DNA of 64,000 bases from an uncultured Paenibacillaceae bacterium (GCA_913056365.1 CAJXLT010000004.1:203247-267246), one strand, 5' to 3'. Counted from the first letter of the stretch, positions 44,516-53,865 are shown. Notes: generated by a model from the sequence alone, not told the origin. Numbers and translations: made by a program.

Positions 44516-46306
44516 ATGAGCAGAATCCTAAGCCAGGTTGATGGACACGAGGGGCGTGCAGATTTCTACGATATATTACATACAGCATCGATCTGGTCGG
44601 TCTATCAGCCCATTGTCTCCTTGAAGGACGGAGTTGTGTTCGGGTACGAAGCATTGACGAGAGGCCCGGAGAAGTCGGCATTCCGTTCACCGCTCAAACT
44701 GTTTCGCACGGCGGAGCAGGAAGGGAAGCTATACGAACTGGACAAGCTTGCCAGAGAGAAGGCGATTCGCGGCTGCGGCAAGCTGTCAACCGAACAGAAG
44801 ATATTCATTAACATTCCGGCCTCTATTATTCTGGAGCCGGATTTCACACCGGGACAGACATTGCGTCTACTGCAGGAGTGCGGCTTACACCCGACGAACG
44901 TAGTGTTGGAAATTACGGAGCGCACCTCTGTTGAGAATTTCGACACAGCGAAGCGCGTGTTGGAGCACTATCGCAAGCAAGGATATCAAATTGCAATTGA
45001 TGATGCAGGAGCAGGCTATTCCTCATTAGAAGCGATTGCTGAGCTGCAGCCGGACTATATCAAGATCGATCGTTCCTTGACTGAGCAGATTCATACGAGT
45101 CGAGTGAAGGAATATATTGTGGAGACGTTCGTCACGTTCGCCACGAAGATGAATATCGGGCTGATCGCAGAAGGAATTGAGCGGTTGGAAGATCTGGATA
45201 AGCTGATGCGTATGGGCGTCCATTATGTGCAGGGCTACTTGCTTGGCAGACCGAACAAGTTGCTTATTGAACCGGAGCCGGAGATTCAACAATTCATATT
45301 GAAGCTGTCCGACAATATGGCGCGTGCGCCCTATCAGAAGACGATTGGCGACTTGGCAGCTCGTACGGGGTGCTTCACGGTAGGTACGCCAATCTCGGAA
45401 GTATCCCTGTACTTGCGCCAGCATGATGAGGAGCAAGGCGTGGCAGTCGTAGACACAACTGGCAAGCCAGTCGGTCTTATGATGCGTGAGAAGCTGTTTC
45501 AAGAGCTGTCCGGGCAATACGGGATCGCCTTGTTCTGGGGCAAGCCGGTGGAGCAGCTCATGGATGATCGTCCACTCATCGTCGAGGAGTATACTAGTCT
45601 AGAGCGCGTCTCCAAGCTGGCTATGGCTAGAGAGATGCGACGCTTATACGATCTGGTTATGATTACGAAGGACGGCATGCTGCAAGGAACGGCATCTGTC
45701 CGTTCCATTCTTGAGCATATTACGCATATGCAGATGGAGGCAGCTCGTGTATCCAACCCGCTGACTGGATTGCCGGGCAACAAGGAAATTCAACGAGTAG
45801 TCAGGACCATGTGGTCGTCGGCAGCACCGTTCGCTGTCATCTATGCTGACTTGGACCACTTCAAGTGGTACAACGACCATTTCGGCTTTCAGCAAGGGGA
45901 TGAAGTGATTCAGTATACGGCTTCTGTCCTCAGACAGACGATTCGGCAGTTGGGGACAGCGGATGACTTCGTCGGTCATATTGGCGGTGATGATTTCATT
46001 GCACTGACCTGTGTTGATGACCCAGAGCTGCTGAGTCAAGAGATCGTTGAACGGTTTGATGCGGGGATCGATCGGTTTTATCATGGCGAGGAGATTCACT
46101 ATGTGCTGGACCGAGAAGGGAATACCGTACAGCAGAATGGGATTACACTTTCCATATCGCTCGTCATCTGTGATGAACGCGAAGGGCTCATGCCGGATGC
46201 ATTGGCGCGTATGGCAGCAGAGCTTAAGAGCGGGGCGAAGGCGATGAAGGGGAGCGCGGTATGTGCGCGAAGACTGCGACGTGTATTGCAGGTCAACGGA
46301 TCGTAG
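44516..46306 (+). CDS. cyclic-di-GMP EAL-CBS-GGDEF protein
   Basis: A 596-residue soluble protein. The EAL domain (about 20-265) is likely active: Glu 45 in YEALTRG, Asn in FINIPAS, EITERT, DDAGAGYSSL, YIKIDRS, AEGIE and QGYLLGRP keep the catalytic residues. A pair of CBS-like modules follows at about 280-410. The GGDEF domain (about 420-570) reads GGDDF at 490-494, has no upstream inhibitory RxxD site, and probably binds GTP or is weak. ATG 44516 follows AAGGAGAGG. It likely breaks down c-di-GMP in response to a nucleotide. It lies after phoU. Confidence 0.88.
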   Translation: MSRILSQVDGHEGRADFYDILHTASIWSVYQPIVSLKDGVVFGYEALTRGPEKSAFRSPLKLFRTAEQEGKLYELDKLAREKAIRGCGKLSTEQKIFINIPASIILEPDFTPGQTLRLLQECGLHPTNVVLEITERTSVENFDTAKRVLEHYRKQGYQIAIDDAGAGYSSLEAIAELQPDYIKIDRSLTEQIHTSRVKEYIVETFVTFATKMNIGLIAEGIERLEDLDKLMRMGVHYVQGYLLGRPNKLLIEPEPEIQQFILKLSDNMARAPYQKTIGDLAARTGCFTVGTPISEVSLYLRQHDEEQGVAVVDTTGKPVGLMMREKLFQELSGQYGIALFWGKPVEQLMDDRPLIVEEYTSLERVSKLAMAREMRRLYDLVMITKDGMLQGTASVRSILEHITHMQMEAARVSNPLTGLPGNKEIQRVVRTMWSSAAPFAVIYADLDHFKWYNDHFGFQQGDEVIQYTASVLRQTIRQLGTADDFVGHIGGDDFIALTCVDDPELLSQEIVERFDAGIDRFYHGEEIHYVLDREGNTVQQNGITLSISLVICDEREGLMPDALARMAAELKSGAKAMKGSAVCARRLRRVLQVNGS

Positions 46307-46340
46307 AGGAGTATATAAATTCGAATCGATTGAGTGAGGT

Positions 46341-46369
46341 GCTTCTGCCGCGGGGCAGGGGCTTTTTTT
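46341..46369 (+). terminator. rho-independent terminator
   Basis: GCTTCTGCC (46341-46349) and GGCAGGGGC (46354-46362) form a 9-bp stem with two G-T pairs and a 4-base loop, followed by seven T residues. It ends the EAL gene. Confidence 0.9.
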
Positions 46370-46425
46370 ATGACAATATGCTATGATTAGAGGAAATGGA
46401 TTTGTCCAGAAATGAGGTGTCGGTG

Positions 46426-49074
46426 ATGAATAAAATCGTATTAATCGATGGGAACAGTATTGCCAATCGGGCATTCTATGCGCTGCCGCCGCTTACCAAT
46501 GCCGCAGGCATGCAGACGAATGCGGTTTACGGGTTCACCACGATGCTGCTCCGCTTGCTGGAGGAGGAACAGCCTACACACTTTCTCGTAGCGTTCGATG
46601 CTGGTAAGGCGACCTTTCGCCATAAGGAATACAAGGAATACAAGGGACATCGGATGAAGACGCCGCCGGAGCTCTCCGAGCAATTCCCTCTGCTGCGCGA
46701 GCTGCTGGATGGCTTGAGTATTTCCCGATTCGAGCTTGAAGGATATGAGGCGGACGATATTATTGGAACGGTCTCCCGGCTCGCAGAGAGTGAGCAATGG
46801 CAGGTGCTCATAGTATCTGGAGATAAGGATATGCTGCAGTTAGCCTCTGATCAGGTGACGATCGGGCTGACGCGCAAAGGTATCTCCGAGATGGATAGGT
46901 ACACGCCTGCTGTCATTCAGGAGCAATATGGCTTGAACCCTCTTCAGATTATTGATATGAAGGGCTTAATGGGTGACTCCTCGGACAACATTCCTGGTAT
47001 TCCCGGTGTCGGCGAGAAGACGGCGCTGAAGCTGCTTCATGAGTACGGCTCTGTCGAGGAAGTGCTGGACCATACGGACAGCTTGAAGGGCAAGCTGAAG
47101 GAACGCGTGACGGAGCATGCTGAGGATGCGCGCATGAGCAAGGATCTGGCGACGATCTTCCGTGAAGTTCCGACAGAGCTGAAGCTGGAGGAGCTGAGTT
47201 ACAGCGGCTATGATTCGGGAGCTGCGCGTGAATTGTTCCGCAAGCTGGAATTCAAGTCGCTGCTTGAACGGCTTGGCGATGATGGTGCTGAGGAGAGCCC
47301 GCAGCAGGAGGAAGAGCTGGAGATCATCCGAGTGGATGTGGACGGGGCGGAGCAGCTGGTAGTCGACTTAGATCAGATTCAGGCTGTTCATCTGGAGGTC
47401 ATCGGCGAGAATCCGCATGAGGCGGAAGTGATTGGCATCGCGCTCGATTCAGGCGATGCTGTCTATACAGCGGCATTCGACTGGCTGCAACAGGCGAAGG
47501 AAGCAGAGCCGTTGCGCGAATGGCTCGCGGATGCTGCGAAGCCTAAGTATATCTATGACAGCCACAAGGCGATTGTCGCCTTGCATTGGCAAGGGCTGGC
47601 GCTGGAAGGTGTAGCCGTAGATGTATTGCTGGCGGGCTACCTGCTCGATCCGACTCAGGGCGACGCTACGCTCAGCGGGCTGTCGCAGCGATATGGCACG
47701 GGCTGGCTTGCGGCGGATGAAGAAGTGTTCGGCAAGGGTGCGAAGTTCAAGGTACCGGATGGGGCTACTACTGCCGCTCACCTTGCCAGCAAAGCGCGAG
47801 CAGTTCTCAGGCTGGCACCTGTTGTGCAGGAGAAGCTTGAAGCCGATGGCATGCGCTCGCTTCTCGAAGATGTAGAGATGCCATTGACACGCACGCTGAG
47901 CCGTATGGAGACGACCGGCTTCAAGGCGGACAAAGACGGTCTTGTCGCGTATGGCGAGGAGCTGTCCGGACAGCTGGACAAGATTGTGAAGGATATTTAT
48001 GAACAAGCAGGTGAGGAATTCAATCTGAATTCACCGAAACAGCTTGGTGAAATTCTGTTCGATAAGCTGGGATTGCCGGTTGTGAAGAAGACGAAGACGG
48101 GCTATTCGACCGATGCCGAAGTGTTGGAGAAGCTGGCACCGCATCATGAGATTGTCTCACTCATCTTGCATTACCGCCAGCTTGCGAAGCTGCAGTCTAC
48201 TTATGTAGAAGGACTTGTGAAGGAAATTCGCGAGAAGACGGGGAAGATTCATACGTATTACAGGCAGACTATTGCGGCAACTGGCCGATTGTCCAGCCAG
48301 TTCCCTAATTTGCAGAACATCCCGATTCGTATGGAAGAAGGGCGCAAAATCCGTAAAGTGTTCGTGCCGTCTGAGTCAGGCTGGCAAGTGCTCGCTGCTG
48401 ATTATTCGCAGATTGAGCTGCGAGTGCTGGCTCATATATCGGGGGACGCCCGTTTGAAGGAAGCGTTCACACAGGATATGGATATTCATACGAAGACAGC
48501 AATGGACGTGTTTGGTGTGCAGCCTGAAGAGGTTGACGCCAATATGCGGCGGCAAGCGAAGGCAGTCAACTTCGGAATTGTGTATGGCATCAGCGATTAT
48601 GGACTGTCACAGAACTTGCATATTACACGCAAGGAAGCGACACAGTTTATCGAGCAATACTTCGCAGTCTTCCAAGGTGTGAAGCAATTCATGACGGACG
48701 TAGTGAAGCAAGCGCGTGAGGATGGTTATGTCTCTACGTTGCTGCATCGTCGCCGCTACTTGCCCGAGATTAAGGCTTCGAACTTCAATCAGCGTTCCTT
48801 CGCCGAACGGACAGCGATGAATACACCGATTCAAGGAACGGCTGCTGATATTATTAAGCTCGCTATGATGCAGATGGAGGAGAAGCTTCGCGAGGAAGAC
48901 TTACGCAGCCGGATGCTGCTGCAAGTGCACGATGAACTGGTGTTCGAGGTGCCTGAGGAGGAGCTAGATACAATGAAGCAGCTGGTGCCGCAGGTGATGG
49001 AGCAAGCAATGGCATTGGACGTGCCGCTGAAGGCTGATGTTAGCTATGGGACAAATTGGTATGAAGCGAAGTAG
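46426..49074 (+). CDS. polA: DNA polymerase I
   Basis: An 882-residue repair polymerase. The 5'-3' exonuclease domain (about 1-290) has IDGNSIANRAFYALPP and SGDKDMLQLA. The 3'-5' exonuclease domain is degenerate: the first catalytic Asp is replaced by His in AVHLEV, as expected for Bacillus-type PolA without proofreading. The polymerase domain (about 480-882) has DYSQIELRVLAHISGD, RRQAKAVNFGIVYGIS and VHDELVFEV. ATG 46426 is preferred over a longer frame because GAGGTG precedes it. mutM and coaE follow, as in B. subtilis. Confidence 0.97.
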   Translation: MNKIVLIDGNSIANRAFYALPPLTNAAGMQTNAVYGFTTMLLRLLEEEQPTHFLVAFDAGKATFRHKEYKEYKGHRMKTPPELSEQFPLLRELLDGLSISRFELEGYEADDIIGTVSRLAESEQWQVLIVSGDKDMLQLASDQVTIGLTRKGISEMDRYTPAVIQEQYGLNPLQIIDMKGLMGDSSDNIPGIPGVGEKTALKLLHEYGSVEEVLDHTDSLKGKLKERVTEHAEDARMSKDLATIFREVPTELKLEELSYSGYDSGAARELFRKLEFKSLLERLGDDGAEESPQQEEELEIIRVDVDGAEQLVVDLDQIQAVHLEVIGENPHEAEVIGIALDSGDAVYTAAFDWLQQAKEAEPLREWLADAAKPKYIYDSHKAIVALHWQGLALEGVAVDVLLAGYLLDPTQGDATLSGLSQRYGTGWLAADEEVFGKGAKFKVPDGATTAAHLASKARAVLRLAPVVQEKLEADGMRSLLEDVEMPLTRTLSRMETTGFKADKDGLVAYGEELSGQLDKIVKDIYEQAGEEFNLNSPKQLGEILFDKLGLPVVKKTKTGYSTDAEVLEKLAPHHEIVSLILHYRQLAKLQSTYVEGLVKEIREKTGKIHTYYRQTIAATGRLSSQFPNLQNIPIRMEEGRKIRKVFVPSESGWQVLAADYSQIELRVLAHISGDARLKEAFTQDMDIHTKTAMDVFGVQPEEVDANMRRQAKAVNFGIVYGISDYGLSQNLHITRKEATQFIEQYFAVFQGVKQFMTDVVKQAREDGYVSTLLHRRRYLPEIKASNFNQRSFAERTAMNTPIQGTAADIIKLAMMQMEEKLREEDLRSRMLLQVHDELVFEVPEEELDTMKQLVPQVMEQAMALDVPLKADVSYGTNWYEAK

Positions 49075-49131
49075 GACAAAGGCTTGGGCACAAGCGGCGC
49101 TTCTCGTTATAATCAAGATGAGGTGAGTGAC

Positions 49132-50001
49132 ATGCCGGAATTGCCGGAGGTAGAGACGGTACGCCGAACACTGAATGAGCTAATCGTCGGTAAGACGATT
49201 CAGCATGTGCAGGTTCGATTGCCGCGCATTATTCAGAAGCCGGATGATACAGTGCTCTTCGAAGAATTGCTGGCCGGACGCACGTTTCAAGAGATCGACC
49301 GCAGAGGCAAATTTCTGCGTATGGTGCTTGACGGGATTATTCTCGTCTCCCATCTGCGGATGGAGGGGCGCTATGGCTTGTATGAGCAAGCAGAGCCTGT
49401 CGAACCGCATACGCATGTAATCTTTCGATTTACGGATGGCAGTGAGTTGAGATATCGGGATGTCCGGCAATTCGGCACGATGCACTTGTTCGCCCCTGGC
49501 GAGGAGTGGACTTCACCCCCGCTGAACAAGCTCGGGCTTGAACCGCTTGTCGATAGCTTCACGCTCGAGGCATTCCGGGCTGTGCTTGGTCATCGTTCAT
49601 CGAAGATGAAGCCGTTGCTGCTGAATCAGGCATATGTGACGGGACTTGGGAATATCTATGTAGATGAGGCCTTGTACAGCGCGTGCATCCATCCGGAACG
49701 GACACCTGATTCCTTGACTAAGCAGGAATGGCAGACGCTGCATCAAGCAGTCGTATCTACATTGAGCGATGCAGTTCGTCAGGGAGGATCATCGATCAAA
49801 TCGTATGTGAACGGACAAGGTGAGATGGGCATGTTCCAGCAGCAGCTGCAGGCATACGGAAGAGGCGGTGAGCCATGTAAGCGCTGCGGTGAAGTCATTA
49901 CGAAGACCGTGCTGGCTGGTCGGGGAACACATTATTGCAAGCAGTGCCAGCGTATGAAGCGGGCTCGCAAGCGTGTGCCGGTACGATCGAAGCAGGTGTG
50001 A
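49132..50001 (+). CDS. mutM: formamidopyrimidine-DNA glycosylase MutM
   Basis: A 289-residue base-excision enzyme removing oxidised purines. The catalytic Pro and Glu are at positions 2 and 3 (MPELPEVETVRR); the conserved Lys lies in DRRGKFLRM, and the H2TH helix and zinc finger CKRCGE...CKQCQ are at the C terminus. ATG 49132 is set by the need for Pro2 and by GAGGTG upstream. Confidence 0.96.
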   Translation: MPELPEVETVRRTLNELIVGKTIQHVQVRLPRIIQKPDDTVLFEELLAGRTFQEIDRRGKFLRMVLDGIILVSHLRMEGRYGLYEQAEPVEPHTHVIFRFTDGSELRYRDVRQFGTMHLFAPGEEWTSPPLNKLGLEPLVDSFTLEAFRAVLGHRSSKMKPLLLNQAYVTGLGNIYVDEALYSACIHPERTPDSLTKQEWQTLHQAVVSTLSDAVRQGGSSIKSYVNGQGEMGMFQQQLQAYGRGGEPCKRCGEVITKTVLAGRGTHYCKQCQRMKRARKRVPVRSKQV

Positions 50002-50073
50002 CAGGCAGCGCAACTAGCCAGGCACTCATGGCGTTCTCTCCCCATATGATGGGAGCAAGGGAGAGTGAAACCT

Positions 50074-50748
50074 ATGCTGCCATTGCTTTCATTATTGCTG
50101 CTGGCTCTTGCTGTCAGCTTGGATGGATTTGGCGTCGGTGTGATGTACGGTATTCGCAAAATCCGCATACCTGCCGTTTCCATTCTTATTATCGCGATAT
50201 GTTCAGCCTTGGTAATCTGGTGCTCGATGCAGGTCGGGATCGTATTGCTGTTCGTCCTGAGTCCTGCAGCAGCTAAGCTGATCGGTGCGATTATTCTCAT
50301 TGCTATCGGAGTCTGGGCAATCTGGCAAATGGCTAGTCAGCGAAGCGATGAAGGAACCGGGCCTCAGGTCGTTGATGGAGATCCCAAGCACGAGTCAGTC
50401 AAAACGGTATTACATGTAGAAATCCGACAGCTTGGGATTGTGATCGATATTTTGCGAACGCCGATGAAAGCAGACATAGACCGATCTGGAACGATCTCTG
50501 CAGCGGAAGCCGCGCTGCTTGGCTTGGCTCTGTCACTGGACGCTCTCGGGGCCGGATTCGGTGCTGCATTGCTCGGATTCTCACCGCTCTGGACCGCGCT
50601 ATTAATTGGATTATCTTGCGGTGTCTTCATTGCGGTTGGACTGCATGCGGGGTTTCGTCTGGCTGGATCAGCTTGGGTTCAGAAGCTGTCTGCCGCACCC
50701 GGACTGATCTTGATTATGATGGGCGTAGCCAAACTGTTGAATTTGTAG
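50074..50748 (+). CDS. ytaF: sporulation membrane protein YtaF (MntP-like)
   Basis: A 224-residue membrane protein with six segments in two similar halves. LALAVSLDGFGVGVMYG and LALSLDALGAGFGAALLG are the repeated Asp-containing motifs, as in MntP manganese exporters; YtaF is the sporulation relative. An EF-hand-like DIDRSGTISAAE lies in the middle loop. ATG 50074 is preferred; a GTG nine bases earlier is too near the ribosome site. It lies between mutM and coaE. Confidence 0.88.
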   Translation: MLPLLSLLLLALAVSLDGFGVGVMYGIRKIRIPAVSILIIAICSALVIWCSMQVGIVLLFVLSPAAAKLIGAIILIAIGVWAIWQMASQRSDEGTGPQVVDGDPKHESVKTVLHVEIRQLGIVIDILRTPMKADIDRSGTISAAEAALLGLALSLDALGAGFGAALLGFSPLWTALLIGLSCGVFIAVGLHAGFRLAGSAWVQKLSAAPGLILIMMGVAKLLNL

Positions 50749-50911
50749 GGCGCAAGAGGCTCCAGCCTCTTCCCCTGTGTTGCAGGAAGAACCGGTGAGA
50801 TTGTGTCACGTTACCATGATACCTCTGGTGTATAAGCTCCCTGTCCCGCGACGCAGAATATATGGAGCCGCCGCATAAGGATTCTAGAAGATCGAAAGCA
50901 GGGGGGATACG

Positions 50912-51508
50912 ATGAATATTGGGTTAACAGGCGGCATCGCATGCGGCAAAAGCACGGTAGCTGACATGCTCGCAGCAAGAGGAGCGGTGCTGATTGATGC
51001 AGATCAGCTGGCACGTGAGGTAGTCGAACCGGGAAGTCCAACACTTGCACAGGTAGCCGATGCATTCGGACAAGCGATGCTCCAAGCGGATGGTTCGCTT
51101 GATCGCAAGCGCTTGGGACAAGTGGTCTTCGCTGATGAGTCAGCCCGCAAGAAGCTGGAGTCCTTATTGCATCCGCCTATTCGAGCACTAATGCGCAGCC
51201 GTATGGCTGCTTATGAACAGGAAGATCCGTCGCGTCTTGTAGTAGTGGACGTGCCGTTATTATATGAATCTGGCTTGGTCGAATATTTCTCCGAAGTGAT
51301 GGTTGTATACGTACCGCGAGAGGTGCAATTGGCCAGACTGATGGAGCGGGATGGTATGGATGAAGATGCAGCAGAGCAGCGTATATCGGCACAACTGCCG
51401 ATTGATGAGAAGAAGGCCATGGCTGATATCTTGATCGATAATAGTGGTACACGAGCTGCAACAGAGCAACAGATCGATCAATTCTGGAACAGTCGGGTCA
51501 GTATATGA
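50912..51508 (+). CDS. coaE: dephospho-CoA kinase
   Basis: A 198-residue kinase that adds the 3' phosphate in the last step of CoA synthesis. The P-loop reads GLTGGIACGKST; IDADQLAREV, VVDVPLLYESG and the LID-type RDGMDEDAAEQRI motif are also present. AGGGGGG lies before ATG 50912. Its TGA overlaps the ATG of the next gene (ATGA), indicating coupling. Confidence 0.96.
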   Translation: MNIGLTGGIACGKSTVADMLAARGAVLIDADQLAREVVEPGSPTLAQVADAFGQAMLQADGSLDRKRLGQVVFADESARKKLESLLHPPIRALMRSRMAAYEQEDPSRLVVVDVPLLYESGLVEYFSEVMVVYVPREVQLARLMERDGMDEDAAEQRISAQLPIDEKKAMADILIDNSGTRAATEQQIDQFWNSRVSI

Positions 51509-52101
51509 GCTTGCTTCGCAAGAAACGGTTGTATGCTTTTATTTTTATCGTCATTGTCCTCGTATTATTCACTTCACAATGGTTGGGATATTGGATCTAT
51601 CCGATCCATTATGAACAGGAAATTCGCACGGTAGCAGACCAATATAAGGTTGACCCGCTGTTTATTGCAGCCATCGTGAGAGTAGAGACGAATTACAAAC
51701 CGGACAAGGTATCGAAGAAGCAAGCGATGGGCTTGATGCAAATTATGCCTGTGACCGGACAGTGGATACTCGAACAGGCGGGTCTTGAGGACACTTCTAT
51801 TGAAGATTTGTACAAGCCGACTGTGAACTTGTTGGCAGGCACATGGTATTTGCGATTTCTGCATAATATGTACGATGGTCTGGAAGGCGAGAGAACGGAG
51901 CATGATCGCATGGCCGTGGTGGCAGCGGCTTATAATGCAGGACCCGGGCAGGTTCGACAATGGTTACAAGAAGGCAGATGGGATGGTACAGTTGCGGAAT
52001 TGTCTGATGTGCCGTTCGGAGAGACCCGGCATTATGTACAGCGCGTGCTGTATTACTATAAGAAGTATGATGCGCTGTATGCGGAGGATTGGGCACGGTG
52101 A
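51505..52101 (+). CDS. lytic transglycosylase (SLT domain), membrane-anchored
   Basis: A 198-residue protein with an N-terminal membrane anchor (about 8-30) and an SLT domain. AIVRVETNYKP contains the catalytic Glu; QAMGLMQIMP and AAYNAGPGQVRQW are the family motifs. It would cleave peptidoglycan between N-acetylmuramic acid and N-acetylglucosamine. ATG 51505 overlaps coaE by four bases. A perfect 32-bp palindrome follows at 52111-52142. Confidence 0.93.
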   Translation: MSLLRKKRLYAFIFIVIVLVLFTSQWLGYWIYPIHYEQEIRTVADQYKVDPLFIAAIVRVETNYKPDKVSKKQAMGLMQIMPVTGQWILEQAGLEDTSIEDLYKPTVNLLAGTWYLRFLHNMYDGLEGERTEHDRMAVVAAAYNAGPGQVRQWLQEGRWDGTVAELSDVPFGETRHYVQRVLYYYKKYDALYAEDWAR

Positions 52102-52110
52102 ATAATAAGA

Positions 52111-52142
52111 CACTGGAGAGCGCAAGCTTGCGCTCTCCAGTG
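52111..52142. terminator. perfect palindrome between convergent genes
   Basis: A 16-bp arm beginning CACTGGAGAGCGCAAG is exactly repeated in inverse form, giving a 32-bp palindrome between the transglycosylase gene and the SASP gene. Neither side has a T-run, but the position suits a bidirectional terminator. Confidence 0.7.
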
Positions 52143-52155
52143 CCGGCAAGCATGA

Positions 52156-52380
52156 TTACTTGAATTGACCAGCAAGTTGCTGCTCAGCGATTTGCACCAG
52201 GCGGCGAGTGATGTGACCACCAATCGCACCCGTGTCACGAGTAGCCATGTTACCGTAGTAACCGTCTTGTGGGATCGCGATACCCAGCTCTTGTGCTACC
52301 TCGTATTTCAATTGATCCAACGCGGCATTCGCTTGAGGTACGACGAGTACGTTACTGGAACGAGATTGTCCTTGACCCAT
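52156..52380 (-). CDS. alpha/beta-type small acid-soluble spore protein
   Basis: A 74-residue SASP that binds and protects DNA in spores. The GPR protease site region KYEVAQELGI (cut after the first Glu) and the C-terminal DTGAIGGHITRRLV block are conserved. AAGGAGG precedes ATG 52378-52380. Upstream lies a sigma-G-like promoter. Confidence 0.95.
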   Translation of the reverse strand: MGQGQSRSSNVLVVPQANAALDQLKYEVAQELGIAIPQDGYYGNMATRDTGAIGGHITRRLVQIAEQQLAGQFK

Positions 52381-52411
52381 TGCTTGCTCACCTCCTTGTC
52401 GTTGGTAATCC

Positions 52412-52442
52412 TATTATGTTGCGCATGTGTAACGTTCATACA
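52412..52442 (-). promoter_or_regulatory. sigma-G-like promoter of the SASP gene
   Basis: On the minus strand TGTATG (52442-52437) and CATAATA (52418-52412) are separated by 18 bp, close to the sigma-G consensus (TGAATA, CATACTA). The SASP start is 32 bp downstream. Confidence 0.5.
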
Positions 52443-52502
52443 GGTAACGTTTGGCACTTGTTATGTAGTTGAATGATTAACAGAGGAAGAAGGTCATAGA
52501 AG

Positions 52503-52979
52503 ATGAAATGCCCGTATTGTTCGAATGACGGAACGAAAGTGCTCGATTCTCGTCCAGCTAATGAGAATCGCTCCATTCGCCGGCGCCGCGAATGTGAGCA
52601 ATGTCAGCGAAGATTCACTACGTTCGAGATGGTTGAGGAAGCACCGTTGATCGTCATCAAGAAGGATGGAAGTAGAGAAGAATTCAATCGCGATAAGATG
52701 CTGCGCGGGTTAATTCGAGCGTGTGAGAAACGCCCCGTATCTGTCGAACAGCTCGATTCGATCGTGTCTAACGTAGAGCAGGAAATTCGCCGATTGGCAC
52801 ATGCCGAGGTAGACAGCCGCGAGATCGGTGAGCTGGTGATGGAGCAGCTGTATCCGGTAGATGAGGTTGCTTATGTACGATTCGCCTCCGTCTATAGACA
52901 CTTCAAGGACATCAACATGTTCATGAAAGAGCTGAACGGACTGCTGCAACGCAATCAGATTGGCGGGGATAAGGGGTAG
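52503..52979 (+). CDS. nrdR: transcriptional repressor NrdR
   Basis: A 158-residue regulator of ribonucleotide reductase genes. The zinc ribbon has [15 protein letters not shown] (cysteines 3 and 6) and [11 protein letters not shown]; the ATP-cone domain starts near residue 50 with [18 protein letters not shown] or dATP binding controls its DNA binding. It is divergent from the SASP gene. Confidence 0.96.
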   Translation: MKCPYCSNDGTKVLDSRPANENRSIRRRRECEQCQRRFTTFEMVEEAPLIVIKKDGSREEFNRDKMLRGLIRACEKRPVSVEQLDSIVSNVEQEIRRLAHAEVDSREIGELVMEQLYPVDEVAYVRFASVYRHFKDINMFMKELNGLLQRNQIGGDKG

Positions 52980-53547
52980 TCGTTGACGACCACGGTGACT
53001 CGCCTGACCCATGCATCGATTGTGTGATGGAAATCATCCACCTGATGTAACACCCTGTGCACGTAGTGCCTCCATGCATCCATGTAACGGGAGTCATCAA
53101 CCTTAACCTACCTATGCACTTATTGCCCAATGCACCTAATTCCCCTCCATGTAACGAAAGTCATGAACATTATGTAGCACCGTATGCACTTAGTGTCTTA
53201 GTGCACCTAACGGAAGTCAGAAGCCACTAATTGGTTGATTTGAAGGAATATGAACCTGTAACGGAAGTGAGAGTGCCTTAATCCGTGAATATGGAGACTG
53301 CATCCCCCCATTGCATGAATTAGGGACTCGTGAGTTCCGTTAGATAAACAAACAGGCGAAAAAGTGACGCTAAGCGTCGTGTATTTCCGTTATAGTTGGG
53401 GTCCCTTAAGGAGATTCGATTCCTGCATCATCTGTTGCTGCTTGCCACCACAATGGATACGTACTGTATGCTGCGGAACGGATATTGACAGCGCTCGGCA
53501 GCATGTGCTACTATTAACAACGTTCGTTATGAACCTTACATAACTAA
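52980..53547. other. 568-bp gap with imperfect direct repeats
   Basis: No gene is supported. Units beginning TGTAACGGGAGTCAT (53083), TGTAACGAAAGTCAT (53150), CTAACGGAAGTCAG (53207) and TGTAACGGAAGTGAG (53257) repeat; two are 51 bp apart. TTCCGTTAG (53335) and TTCCGTTAT (53385) lie 50 bp apart in the opposite orientation. TGCACTTAGTG-like words recur between the first units. Confidence 0.65.
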
Positions 53548-53620
53548 GGGGCCATAGCTCAGCTGGGAGAGCGCATCGCTGGCAGCGATGAGGTCAGGGG
53601 TTCGATCCCCCTTGGCTCCA
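53548..53620 (+). tRNA. tRNA-Ala (GGC anticodon)
   Basis: A 73-nt tRNA folding with a 7-bp acceptor stem (GGGGCCA/TGGCTCC, one G-T pair), D arm GCTC...GAGC, anticodon stem CATCG/CGATG with loop CTGGCAG (anticodon GGC), and T arm AGGGG/CCCCT with TTCGATC. No CCA is encoded. Its 3' part recurs in decayed form at 56266. Confidence 0.97.
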
Positions 53621-53634
53621 TACAGGTAATGAAG

Positions 53635-53677
53635 ACGGGAAAGCCTTTGTGTATCAGGGGTTTTCCCGTTTTGTTTT
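53635..53677 (+). terminator. terminator of tRNA-Ala
   Basis: ACGGGAAA (53635-53642) pairs with TTTCCCGT (53662-53669), followed by TTTTGTTTTT. It lies 14 bp after the tRNA. Confidence 0.85.
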
Positions 53678-53865
53678 TACTGTTTATACAACGGCTTTCA
53701 TCTTCAGCGGTACATCCAGTACCTCTTAACTAAGCCCATACATACAATTGCTTGAATGTACTCGATCTTTCGATGATTGTGTGCTGACTTGACATAGAGC
53801 CTCTGCAGATATGACTTTTTGTGAAAGGGCGGAACTACAAGGGGTTTGCAAGGCGGGCTAGCCTA

